Shown here: positions 1-6,632 of the stretch, one piece after another | Layout of the letters: every line of letters begins with the position of its first letter | Numbering within the stretch: the first letter of the stretch is position 1 | Assembly: GCA_002403105.1 (NCBI GenBank) | Contig: DHHD01000018.1 | Coordinates: forward strand, 988-19,470 | Reading direction: 5' to 3' | DNA: 18,483 bases | From: Anaerolineaceae bacterium UBA4781 | GTDB lineage: Bacteria; Chloroflexota; Anaerolineae; Anaerolineales; Anaerolineaceae | The notes under the pieces: model-generated | What the model saw: only the letters and a program-made list of their open reading frames with translations | The model's database searches: none | Told to the model about the DNA's origin: nothing | Program-made: the position numbers and the translations under genes

Positions 1-140
1 CCTTCTTCAAGGTTGCGAAAACCATCTCCTACGATCGCGCTGTAATGAACGAACACATCTTCGCCTGATTCACGTTCAATAAAACCATAGCCTTTTGATC
101 CGTTGAACCATTTGACGGTACCTTGCTCTTTTTCGGACAT
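1..140 (-). CDS. csp: Cold shock protein (CspA family), 3' end outside window
   Basis: A small single-stranded nucleic-acid-binding beta-barrel protein that acts in the cytoplasm, usually as an RNA chaperone. About 46 codons are visible from the start; the family is about 66-70 residues, so roughly the last third lies outside the window. The reading shows the classic surface: VKWFN near residue 9, RNP1 as KGYGFI, and RNP2 as DVFVHYSAI. The start ATG (138-140, read on the minus strand) has a good ribosome site, GAAAGGAG, about 8 nt upstream. The gene is divergent from the padR gene and has a long AT-rich leader with a stem-loop, as is common for cold shock genes. Family assignment is secure; whether it is cold-induced or constitutive cannot be read from sequence. 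Confidence 0.95.
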   Translation of the reverse strand, partial: MSEKEQGTVKWFNGSKGYGFIERESGEDVFVHYSAIVGDGFRNLEE

Positions 141-197
141 GATTTGGAACTCCTTTCTTTATATTTATTGCTTGGGTTATGCTGCGGAATTTCCAAA

Positions 198-222
198 TCT
201 AAAGAAAATCTTTCTATTTAGA
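198..222 (-). promoter_or_regulatory. Stem-loop in the cold shock gene leader
   Basis: Read on the minus strand, TCTAAA and TTTAGA form an outer stem, and GAAA/TTTC an inner one after a 2-nt bulge. It lies about 57 nt upstream of the start codon inside the predicted leader. Structured leaders of cspA-type mRNAs are known to control translation with temperature; that role here is inference. Confidence 0.35.
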
Positions 223-248
223 ACCGTACAATAACTTACACAAAGTTA

Positions 249-276
249 ATCCTATCATAATTTTTATTAATTTCAA
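249..276 (-). promoter_or_regulatory. Probable promoter of the cold shock gene
   Basis: On the minus strand, TTGAAA (271-276) and TAGGAT (249-254) are separated by 16 bp, a reasonable sigma-70-type pair. The start point would be near 242, giving a leader of about 100 nt before the ATG at 140. Seen in sequence; promoter activity is inferred. Confidence 0.5.
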
Positions 277-332
277 AACCCTTTAGGTCCCCTCATCGGT
301 CGAAAATTATGCAAAAAACCTTTCGCTCTGGC

Positions 333-361
333 TTGACTTTTCTCCTGATATCCATTAATAT
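333..361 (+). promoter_or_regulatory. Probable promoter of padR-DUF2812
   Basis: TTGACT (333-338) and TAATAT (356-361) are 17 bp apart. A start point near 368 falls before the ATG chosen at 417 and rules out the longer open frame beginning at 309. The -10 runs directly into the 15-bp repeat tract. Confidence 0.45.
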
Positions 362-416
362 AACGGAAAATGATATAAAGAAAGCCGATATAACGAAAGA
401 CGATATAAGTGTGAGT
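357..416 (+). repeat. Four degenerate 15-bp tandem units, candidate PadR operator
   Basis: GATATAA occurs at 372-378, 387-393 and 402-408, each exactly 15 bp apart, with a one-mismatch unit (AATATAA) at 357-363. The most typical unit is GATATAACGAAAGAC (387-401). The array ends exactly where the padR start codon begins and overlaps the -10 and early transcribed region. PadR regulators often bind their own promoter, so an autoregulatory operator is the simplest reading, but binding is not shown by the sequence. Confidence 0.45.
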
Positions 417-743
417 ATGCCAAAAATGAAAGACGCCGCGATTATTTCTCCTATAACAGAAACATCCTTTTATATATTGATTTGTCTTATGCAGTCGTTG
501 CATGGATATGGAATTCTAAAGAAAATTGAAGAAATGACAGATGGGCGTATCATCATGGGCGCAGGTACTCTGTATGGAGCGCTAAAAAATCTGCAAGCGA
601 GCGGATTGATTATTGAGGTACAAAGTGATTCTGAACGCCGTCGAAATTACTGCATTACAGCTCTGGGCAAGGAATTGGTAAAAAAAGAAGTGGCGCGTTA
701 TGAAGAACTGATGCAGAATGCGCGCAAGCTGATGGAAGAATAA
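417..743 (+). CDS. PadR-family transcriptional regulator
   Basis: A 108-residue winged-helix DNA-binding protein. The winged helix is recognisable from SLHGYGILKKIEE (about 28-39), GAGTLYGALKNLQ (48-60, recognition helix region) and the wing ERRRNYCITALGKE (73-86), followed by a C-terminal helix for dimerisation. It is the short PadR type usually found next to DUF2812 genes, and such a gene follows 13 bp downstream. The open frame reaches back to 309, but the first 36 codons coincide with a promoter and a 15-bp repeat, so ATG 417 was chosen. GTG 411 is an alternative start with GAAAG 11 nt upstream; no strong ribosome site precedes 417. Likely represses itself and the DUF2812 gene. The ligand is unknown. 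Confidence 0.9.
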   Translation: MPKMKDAAIISPITETSFYILICLMQSLHGYGILKKIEEMTDGRIIMGAGTLYGALKNLQASGLIIEVQSDSERRRNYCITALGKELVKKEVARYEELMQNARKLMEE

Positions 744-756
744 GCGGAGAAGGTTT

Positions 757-1293
757 ATGCAGAAAAAAAAGATTACAAAATTATTCTTTGCCTGGCAGGA
801 TGAAAAAGAACAGGTATGGTTGGAACAGATGGCAGCTCATGGTTGGGTTCTGGATGAGGTTGGTTTGATACGTTATACATTCTGCAAACAAGAACCGCAG
901 CACATACGTTATCGTCTTGATTATCAGGAGATTAAAGGCAATGACCTGTTGGAATACCTGAGCCTTTTTACTGATGCAGGTTGGGAATATAAAGGACGTA
1001 TGAACAACTGGTTTTATTTTGCCGCCAAAGATCCAGAGACCGGTGAGATCTATACCGATACACAGTCAAAGATTGAAAAATATAAAAGAGTTTTACGAAC
1101 CCTTTTGATTGCCTGTTTTCCTGTAACGTATTCTCTTTTTTCTTTTTCACGGCTGTCAGAAGGAGCAGAGTCTTCCGCATTGAATGGTGTGATGTGGGTT
1201 TTTCAATGCATGATCTTCTTGATTGCTGTTGCTCTTGTGTTGAATACCATCCGATTATGGGTAAAAATACAAAAAATGGAGAAAAAGATATAA
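757..1293 (+). CDS. DUF2812-domain membrane protein
   Basis: A 178-residue protein with an N-terminal soluble DUF2812 domain (about 5-105) and two C-terminal membrane segments (about 112-131 and 143-166), ending in a basic tail. The domain is recognised from the pattern WLEQMAAHGW followed by YTF, and from WEYKGRMNNWFYF near residue 76. A strong ribosome site, GGAGAAGG, lies just before the ATG. It is translated directly after padR and is almost certainly in the same transcript. In many genomes PadR and DUF2812 genes form such pairs; the biochemical role of DUF2812 is not established, though membrane stress or drug response has been suggested. Family call is good, function is unknown. Confidence 0.85.
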   Translation: MQKKKITKLFFAWQDEKEQVWLEQMAAHGWVLDEVGLIRYTFCKQEPQHIRYRLDYQEIKGNDLLEYLSLFTDAGWEYKGRMNNWFYFAAKDPETGEIYTDTQSKIEKYKRVLRTLLIACFPVTYSLFSFSRLSEGAESSALNGVMWVFQCMIFLIAVALVLNTIRLWVKIQKMEKKI

Positions 1294-1386
1294 AGAAAGT
1301 TTTTCATCCGGATCAGAACGAGAATGGATACCCACCTGCAGACGGAGAACAATTCCATCTTGAGATGAATCGCGTAACAGCCTGCT

Positions 1387-1414
1387 TTGGTTTATAGTAT
1401 AGCTAAAGTATGAT
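1387..1414 (+). promoter_or_regulatory. Possible promoter of the first kinase-regulator pair
   Basis: The 142-bp gap before the kinase holds TTGGTT (1387-1392) and TATGAT (1409-1414) with 16 bp between them. The -35 match is weak. Read-through from padR-DUF2812 is also possible, since no terminator hairpin is visible in the gap. Confidence 0.3.
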
Positions 1415-1435
1415 GAATTAGGATTGATTGATAGT

Positions 1436-2968
1436 ATGAAAAGAATTTTTTCAGGCATCCAATGGAAATTGACCATCACATACATGCTGGCCACCCTCTT
1501 GATGTTGTTCTTGGTCGAAGTATTGATCGCAATTTCCGGGAACCGCTATGCGTTCACTTCTATAAATTTTGTCTATAGTTCTGCACAATCGCTTAGTGAA
1601 TCGAATAATTCCCTGGGTATAGCATTGCAAGATCCCATGGATGTGGAATACCTGGATGGCTGGATCGAAGATCACGAAGAAACATTTTTAAGAACGACGG
1701 ATAAAAACGATCGGGGAGATGATCGAAAAGATTCACAACCTCCGGTACAGGATAATGCTTTAATAGACCTGACTCCCAAGACGATTGCTTTCAGTGCATC
1801 GAAAAGCACCCTGACCATCGTGGATGCTGATGGGATGATCGTCGCAACCAATAATTCTCTTGCCTTTCCGGTTGGGCAGCCCATAGCTGCATATATCAAC
1901 GCAGATGAAAATACAATGTTAAATACCATATCTGCAGCTTCGATTCCTGCTCCCCAGTTTTCTATCATGGAGCAAGACATGACGACCCTGCTCTTGCCCA
2001 TCCGTCAGGATAACCAATATTTCGGAGCGATTTTTGCCCAGTATTATGCTCCCACATTTTGGGAACAGGTGGAAGCAGCCGTTTCAGGATTTTTGCCTGA
2101 GCTGCCTGTCTTTTTGTTGATTTCCACAGTGATTGGAATTTTATTCGGATTCATTATCGCCAGTAGTTTTACAAAACGCTTGGATCACATGGAAGAAACT
2201 ACGCTTCAATGGGGTTCTGGTGATTTTTCAAAAAAAGCAGCAGTGCAGGGGAATGACGAGATCAGTACCCTGGCTGTCAGTTTGAATCACATGGCAGATC
2301 AATTTCAAGAACTGCTTGAAAAAGAACAGGTGCTGGCAACCATGGAAGAACGCAATCGTCTGGCTCGCGACCTGCATGATAGTGTGAAACAGCAGATCTT
2401 TGCCATTTCTATGAATCTGGGAGCGGTAAAAACTCTCTTGAAAACAGATGTTAAAAAGGCAACTGTACAAGTCGATATCTCGTCAAAACTTGCCCAACAA
2501 GCTTTGGATGAATTAACGACTCTCATTAACACCTTGCGCCCGGTTCAGCTTGGTGATCAATCCCTTCCGGTAGCGTTACGCGATTATTTAAAAGTATGGG
2601 AAAAACAAAGTGGTGTTTCCGTTGTGTTTCGTGTGGAAGGTGGGGAGAAGACGATCGCGCAGGAAGCAGAACAATCGCTTTTTCGCATCATTCAAGAAGC
2701 GCTCTCTAATATCAGCCGCCACAGCCGGGCTTCTGCGGCAAGTATATCTTTAACCTTTGCAGATGATCATTTGACGTTGCAGATCAGCGATAATGGATTT
2801 GGATTCGATAAAATATCGAATAAACAAGGTTTGGGGTTGCATTCGATGGAAGAACGGGTGAAGGAATTAAATGGGACGATTATAATTAATTCATCAATAA
2901 GCGGGACATCGATCACCATTACCATTCCTCAACCGAAAATGGAGAAGAAAAATAATGACAAACGATAA
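1436..2968 (+). CDS. Sensor histidine kinase, HAMP and HisKA_3 (NarL-system type)
   Basis: A 510-residue membrane kinase that autophosphorylates on histidine and passes phosphate to the adjacent regulator. Order: TM1 (about 11-35), an extracytoplasmic sensor of about 180 residues, TM2 (219-245), HAMP (about 246-300), HisKA_3 with the phospho-accepting His314 in RDLHDSVKQQ, and an ATPase domain with N-box EALSN (Asn425), DNGFGFD (from 452) and GLGLHSMEERV (465 on). The sensor includes IVDADGMIVATNN and PIRQDNQYFGAIFA, which resembles a single Cache-like fold; its ligand is unknown. The frame is open from TTG 1424, but ATG 1436 gives a proper TM1 and has AGGA 12 nt upstream. The stop overlaps the regulator gene by 14 bp, so the two are translationally coupled. 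LiaS/NarX-like layout. Confidence 0.92.
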   Translation: MKRIFSGIQWKLTITYMLATLLMLFLVEVLIAISGNRYAFTSINFVYSSAQSLSESNNSLGIALQDPMDVEYLDGWIEDHEETFLRTTDKNDRGDDRKDSQPPVQDNALIDLTPKTIAFSASKSTLTIVDADGMIVATNNSLAFPVGQPIAAYINADENTMLNTISAASIPAPQFSIMEQDMTTLLLPIRQDNQYFGAIFAQYYAPTFWEQVEAAVSGFLPELPVFLLISTVIGILFGFIIASSFTKRLDHMEETTLQWGSGDFSKKAAVQGNDEISTLAVSLNHMADQFQELLEKEQVLATMEERNRLARDLHDSVKQQIFAISMNLGAVKTLLKTDVKKATVQVDISSKLAQQALDELTTLINTLRPVQLGDQSLPVALRDYLKVWEKQSGVSVVFRVEGGEKTIAQEAEQSLFRIIQEALSNISRHSRASAASISLTFADDHLTLQISDNGFGFDKISNKQGLGLHSMEERVKELNGTIIINSSISGTSITITIPQPKMEKKNNDKR

Positions 2969-3617
2969 AATTACTGTTCTGCTGGTTGACGATCATGCGA
3001 TCGTGCGCAGCGGCATCCGGGCTTATCTGGATGTGCTGCCGGATATTCAGATTATTGCCGAAGCTGAATCCGGCACACAGGCAGTGAAGCTCGCCGATGA
3101 GCAAGCTCCGGATGTGGTGCTCATGGATTTGAAAATGCCTGAAATGGATGGTGTGGAAGCCACCTGGCGGGTTAGGCAGGTAAGCCCGCGTTCTCAGATC
3201 ATCATTCTCACTTCCTACCATGAAGATTCCCATATTTTCCCGGCTATAAAAGCTGGTGCGCTATCGTATATTCTGAAAAACATCGGTCCCGAAGATCTGG
3301 CGAATGCCATTCGATCAGCCGCAAAAGGCGAAGCCACTTTGTCACCCAAAGTTGCTTCACGCCTGATCGGTGAATGGAGGGATGATCGCAGTGATGGGAT
3401 GCAGGATTATTTGCAGTTAACGGAAAGAGAGCAGGAAGTTTTAGCTTGGATCGCTGAAGGGCTGTCGAATGCTGAAATCGCTGAAAAACTGGTGATCAGT
3501 GAAAAGACGGTGAAGAGCCATGTCAGCAATATTCTCAGTAAATTGCACCTTGCCGATCGAACTCAAGCGGCTGTGTTTGCCTGGCGCGAAGGCATTATGA
3601 AGAAAGAAAGTACATAG
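2955..3617 (+). CDS. NarL/LiaR-type response regulator
   Basis: A 220-residue two-domain transcription regulator. The receiver domain (about 5-122) has the acidic pocket Asp12-Asp13, phospho-acceptor Asp58 in VVLMDLKMPEMDG, Thr86 and Lys108 in YILKN. The C-terminal LuxR-type helix-turn-helix (about 154-212) shows LTEREQEVLAWIAEGLSNAE and EKTVKSHVSNILSKL. All residues needed for phosphorylation are present. The start overlaps the kinase stop by 14 bp, and GGAGAAG lies about 8 nt upstream, so it is the cognate partner of that kinase. Targets are unknown. The downstream plsC gene is convergent with only 30 bp between, so it is not in the same operon. Confidence 0.95.
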   Translation: MTNDKITVLLVDDHAIVRSGIRAYLDVLPDIQIIAEAESGTQAVKLADEQAPDVVLMDLKMPEMDGVEATWRVRQVSPRSQIIILTSYHEDSHIFPAIKAGALSYILKNIGPEDLANAIRSAAKGEATLSPKVASRLIGEWRDDRSDGMQDYLQLTEREQEVLAWIAEGLSNAEIAEKLVISEKTVKSHVSNILSKLHLADRTQAAVFAWREGIMKKEST

Positions 3618-3647
3618 TTTTTCTAATTTCCATGAAAATTTGCGCTT

Positions 3648-4376
3648 TTAGAGATCATGCGGGAGCTGGGATGCAAATGGAATAATTGGATTCCAGGCGA
3701 TACCCTTTTGAATTGCTCTCATTTCGCTTGCCAGCATTAATCGTTTTATCTCACTTGAAATTTTTTGTGTAAACTCCCTGACCAATTCTCTATTTTCTAT
3801 ATCCCCATCAAAATAAAGCGGCGTACCGATCGTGATGTAATATTTCCCATGCAGTAGCCAGCGCGATTCATCCAATCCGTATTTCCGATGGAAAAGAATT
3901 CTTCGTATATACCTGGGATGAACGTAGATACCCACCGGAATGATCGGCGCTTTGGCTGCTAATGCAATGCGTGTGACGCCGGTGTGCAGCTCTGAGAGTG
4001 TATGGATATCGGGTGTCAGGCGGCCTTCTGGAAAAATACCGATCGGGAATTGCTGCCGTAGCGTTTGAATGGATCGTGTAATGATCTCTTCACCATTTCC
4101 ATTTTCCTTATCAACCGGGATGGTACCTGCTTGTTCGATGATCTTTCCGATCCATGGAATTTGCATAATTTTCTTGTTTACCAGAATGACCAGCGGTTCT
4201 TCTGTGACCAAACTCAGCAGAAACGGATCGGTGGTAGTGGGGTGGTTTGGAGCCAGGATTTTTGCCCCCTCCGGAAGTGGAATCTCATAATGAACGTTGA
4301 ACTCTAAAAATAATCTGGCAAAGAGATTCATGATGCTTCTGCCGGTGTTTAAGAGTAATCTTTTTTTCCAGTCCAT
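3648..4376 (-). CDS. plsC: 1-acyl-sn-glycerol-3-phosphate acyltransferase-like protein (PlsC family)
   Basis: A 242-residue acyltransferase of the family that adds a second acyl chain to lysophosphatidic acid to make phosphatidic acid at the cytoplasmic face of the membrane. Visible motifs: block I NHPTTTD with catalytic His45 and Asp50 (HX4D), block III FPEGRLT (115-121) that binds the glycerol phosphate, and block IV as PIIPVGIY (144-151). Length is typical. The start ATG at 4376 has AAGGAT close upstream and a promoter 40-65 bp upstream; the longer open frame to 4490 lacks both. The substrate could be another lyso-lipid, since PlsC paralogs are common. It stands alone between two kinase-regulator pairs, convergent with one and divergent from the other. 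Confidence 0.88.
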   Translation of the reverse strand: MDWKKRLLLNTGRSIMNLFARLFLEFNVHYEIPLPEGAKILAPNHPTTTDPFLLSLVTEEPLVILVNKKIMQIPWIGKIIEQAGTIPVDKENGNGEEIITRSIQTLRQQFPIGIFPEGRLTPDIHTLSELHTGVTRIALAAKAPIIPVGIYVHPRYIRRILFHRKYGLDESRWLLHGKYYITIGTPLYFDGDIENRELVREFTQKISSEIKRLMLASEMRAIQKGIAWNPIIPFASQLPHDL

Positions 4377-4414
4377 TTTTATCCTTAACAATGTTGTATT
4401 TTCCAAGTATTCTA

Positions 4415-4443
4415 AGTATATGCACAAACATCTCCTAGTCCAA
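4415..4443 (-). promoter_or_regulatory. Probable promoter of plsC
   Basis: On the minus strand TTGGAC (4438-4443) and TATACT (4415-4420) are 17 bp apart. The start point would be near 4408, about 32 nt upstream of the ATG at 4376, which supports the short form of the protein. Confidence 0.45.
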
Positions 4444-4517
4444 ATGGTAAGGAATTGGAATTGAACTGGTGTATTATTTAGATTACTCATGACTGATAGA
4501 TGATGACTGAAGCAATA

Positions 4518-4544
4518 TTGATGAAAGGTTTTTGAGAATATAAT
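4518..4544 (+). promoter_or_regulatory. Promoter of the second kinase; possible leaderless transcript
   Basis: A perfect TATAAT (4539-4544) lies only 8 nt before the kinase ATG at 4553, with TTGATG (4518-4523) 15 bp upstream. No ribosome site sits in front of the ATG. Transcription would begin at or within a base or two of the start codon. Confidence 0.5.
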
Positions 4545-4552
4545 CGAACACG

Positions 4553-5761
4553 ATGAAAAATCGACATTTACTTACAAGCCGTTTTCCTTATGCTGTATCG
4601 CTTTTTGCCGTGTTTACTTTGGCATTAGCCAGTGCTTTGGATTATTTTGTTTTTCATGGAGAATTAACGGCTGCAGAACCACATTGGAAAAAGTGGGTGC
4701 TGTTTTCAGGATATTTCATACTCGCAGCATTCGATCTTTTTGATATGATCTTCTATTCTAAATCGCGTATGTTCATGCATACGCTGTTCTTTATTTTGCG
4801 CGTGGTGGTTATCGCGTTCATGCAAAGCATCGATATCACACATTTTTCTCGCATTCTCTTCGGGATTGTCCCCTACCATGCTTTTATGGTATTCGGGTTG
4901 GTGATTAGTTTATTAACGACCGCGGTCGTTTTATATTATTTTTTTACCATTTCCGCATTTTTCCCTGCTCCTGCAACGCTTCCGGCTTTAGCCAGTGTCG
5001 TGTTTTTTCAATTGGCTGCCATTTTTGCAGAGCGCGATAAAAAAGCGACGTTCCAGAATCAAGAGATCATCGGAGAATTATCCCGTTCCAATATCGAACT
5101 GCGTACCTATATCGAAGACCTATCGCGTTTATCCATTATGGAAGAGAGAGTGCAGCTTTCCAATGACTTGCATGATTCCATCGGTCATTATCTGGTCGCT
5201 ATCAATATCCAGCTTGAAAAAGCGCTTGCCTACCGTTCCATTTCATCTGAAACTGTGGATGAAGCCATCATTAATGCGAAATATTCGGTGGAGCAGGCTT
5301 TACGCGAAGTACGCCGTTTTGTAGATGGACTGCATGACCATGAGGATATTTATAGCCTCAAAGAAAAAGCCGAAGAGCTGGTCAATAATTTCAAGGGAGA
5401 ATTTAAGAGTCTTGATTTCAAATATGAAGGAAATGAATTCGGTTTTGCGAAAATAATTCGCCGCAATCTTTTTTATATTTTGCAGGAATCGTTAACCAAT
5501 GTTCAAAAGCATGCCCATGCTGAAAATGTAACCGTAGCCATTAATTTTAAAGCGCGTGAAGTATCACTGCACATAAAAGATGATGGGGTAGGGTTTAAAA
5601 TAAACAAGAGTTCTGATCATGCAGGTCATTACGGGTTATCCAGCATCCAGCAACGGGCTGAGTTGTTGAACGGTACCATTTCCATTGTGAGTAACAAAAG
5701 CATAAAAAAGCATGGAACGAGCATTGAAGTTCATATTCCGCTGAAACAAGAAAATCTTTAA
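4553..5761 (+). CDS. Multi-TM sensor histidine kinase (HisKA_3, DesK-like layout)
   Basis: A 402-residue kinase. The first 160 residues form about five or six membrane segments (around 12-32, 48-68, 76-93, 101-137 as one or two, 143-159) with almost no external domain, so the signal is likely sensed within or at the membrane. A coiled linker (165-195) leads to HisKA_3 with His207 in SNDLHDSIGHYL. The ATPase domain follows with QESLTNVQKHAHA (Asn316), DDGVGF (343-348) and GHYGLSSIQQRAE (358-370). The regulator gene begins 13 bp after the stop, so they form an operon. The layout resembles DesK and related thermosensors or lipid-state sensors, but no signal can be assigned from sequence. It has no ribosome site and a TATAAT immediately upstream. 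Confidence 0.92.
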   Translation: MKNRHLLTSRFPYAVSLFAVFTLALASALDYFVFHGELTAAEPHWKKWVLFSGYFILAAFDLFDMIFYSKSRMFMHTLFFILRVVVIAFMQSIDITHFSRILFGIVPYHAFMVFGLVISLLTTAVVLYYFFTISAFFPAPATLPALASVVFFQLAAIFAERDKKATFQNQEIIGELSRSNIELRTYIEDLSRLSIMEERVQLSNDLHDSIGHYLVAINIQLEKALAYRSISSETVDEAIINAKYSVEQALREVRRFVDGLHDHEDIYSLKEKAEELVNNFKGEFKSLDFKYEGNEFGFAKIIRRNLFYILQESLTNVQKHAHAENVTVAINFKAREVSLHIKDDGVGFKINKSSDHAGHYGLSSIQQRAELLNGTISIVSNKSIKKHGTSIEVHIPLKQENL

Positions 5762-5774
5762 AGAGGGAATGCGC

Positions 5775-6437
5775 ATGAGTGAAAATATTAAAGTATTGAT
5801 CGTAGATGACCAGCAGCTTGTTCGGGATGGGATCAAAGCGCTGTTGGAGATCAAAGAAGATTTCACCATCGTTGATACTGCATCCGATGGTCAGCAGGCA
5901 ATGGAAATTGTACAGAAAACCCCTGTCGATGTGGTCCTCATGGATATTCGTATGCCCGGAATGGGTGGCATTGAGGCAACCCGCCAGATTCGGCAAATGA
6001 ATAAAGATATTCGCATCATCATGCTCACAACCTTTAATAATGATGATTACATTGTGAAAGCCATCAAAGCCGGAGCCAATGGATATTTGTTGAAAGATAT
6101 CCCGAAAGATGATCTGGCTGAGGCGATTCGCCTGGCATACCGTGGGGTTTCGCAGTTCTCTTCAGATACCATCGGGATGCTGGTGGAACGTAATTTGCTG
6201 CGTGATACCGATGGATCACCGGAACCGGAAGAGGAAATTTCCCTGCTCAACGAAAAGGAATACGATATATTGTGTATGATCGCCGAAGGATATTCCAATC
6301 GGGAGATCGCGGAGGAATTATTCTTTACCGAAGGAACGGTGAAGAACTATGTTTCAAAAGTTCTGAACACACTGCATTTGCGCGATCGCGTTCAAGCAGC
6401 CATCTTTGCAGTTCAACACCATCTTGAAAGAAAATGA
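5775..6437 (+). CDS. NarL-type response regulator
   Basis: A 220-residue partner of the preceding kinase. The receiver has Asp11-Asp12, phospho-acceptor Asp57 in VVLMDIRMPGMGG, Thr85 and Lys107 in YLLKD. A short acidic linker (about 146-156, PEPEEE) leads to the LuxR-type helix-turn-helix (about 156-215) with LNEKEYDILCMIAEGYSNRE and EGTVKNYVSKVLNTL. ATG 5775 was chosen because AGAGGGA lies 6 nt upstream; an in-frame ATG at 5769 directly abuts that site. Conserved residues are complete. Targets are not visible; the divergent plsC promoter and the kinase's own promoter are natural candidates. It is convergent with the DUF4956 gene. Confidence 0.95.
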   Translation: MSENIKVLIVDDQQLVRDGIKALLEIKEDFTIVDTASDGQQAMEIVQKTPVDVVLMDIRMPGMGGIEATRQIRQMNKDIRIIMLTTFNNDDYIVKAIKAGANGYLLKDIPKDDLAEAIRLAYRGVSQFSSDTIGMLVERNLLRDTDGSPEPEEEISLLNEKEYDILCMIAEGYSNREIAEELFFTEGTVKNYVSKVLNTLHLRDRVQAAIFAVQHHLERK

Positions 6438-6447
6438 TGAAAAAGTT

Positions 6448-6477
6448 CAGGCAGCCCTCTCCGATGAGGGCTGCCTG
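6448..6477 (-). terminator. Strong hairpin terminator, minus strand
   Basis: A perfect 12-bp stem (CAGGCAGCCCTC with GAGGGCTGCCTG) and 6-nt loop. Read on the minus strand it is followed by AACTTTTT, so it best serves the VTC-DUF4956 transcript, about 155 nt past its stop. On the plus strand, 10 bp after the regulator gene, there is no T-run, but the stem may still help end that transcript. Confidence 0.75.
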
Positions 6478-6495
6478 TAGCAATGGGATTCTCGA

Positions 6496-6556
6496 GCGCT
6501 GAGAGAAGGTTGCATAGCTCCGGTGCAGCGCCCGCCTGTACTCTTGTACTCTCTGC
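6496..6556. other. Structured intergenic segment with mutually exclusive stems
   Basis: Between the regulator gene and DUF4956. GCGCTG (6496-6501) can pair with CAGCGC (6526-6531). Alternatively GC-T-GAGAG (6498-6505) can pair with CTCTC-T-GC (6549-6556). The two pairings share bases and exclude each other. GTAC repeats flank a 4-nt loop at 6538-6549. On the minus strand this lies in the trailer of the VTC-DUF4956 transcript just before the terminator. It matches no RNA family I can name; a small RNA or processed trailer is possible. Confidence 0.3.
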
Positions 6557-6632
6557 AAGTCTATTGATTATTTTACGTTCAGTTAATTTTTGAAAAGACC
6601 TTGAAAGAGCTGTGTAGAAAAGAGAAATTTGT

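Noticed and set aside
309..416. 36-codon N-terminal extension of the PadR protein
   Set aside because: It overlaps a TTGACT/TAATAT promoter and the 15-bp repeat tract, has no ribosome site, and known PadR proteins begin close to the winged helix.
1325..1371. Possible fourth copy of the dispersed repeat (GATACCCACCTGCAG and later GATG)
   Set aside because: Similarity needs several gaps and is mainly the CCTGCAG core; it could be chance.
1194..1397. 67-residue open frame between DUF2812 and the kinase
   Set aside because: It overlaps the DUF2812 gene in another frame, lacks a ribosome site and resembles no protein.
4377..4490. Longer form of the PlsC protein
   Set aside because: The extra 38 residues lie over the predicted promoter, and the ribosome site is at the start at 4376.
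6440..6560. T-box or other known riboswitch
   Set aside because: No conserved T-box core (TGG-ACCGCG type) or other known aptamer core, and it lies after a gene, not before one.
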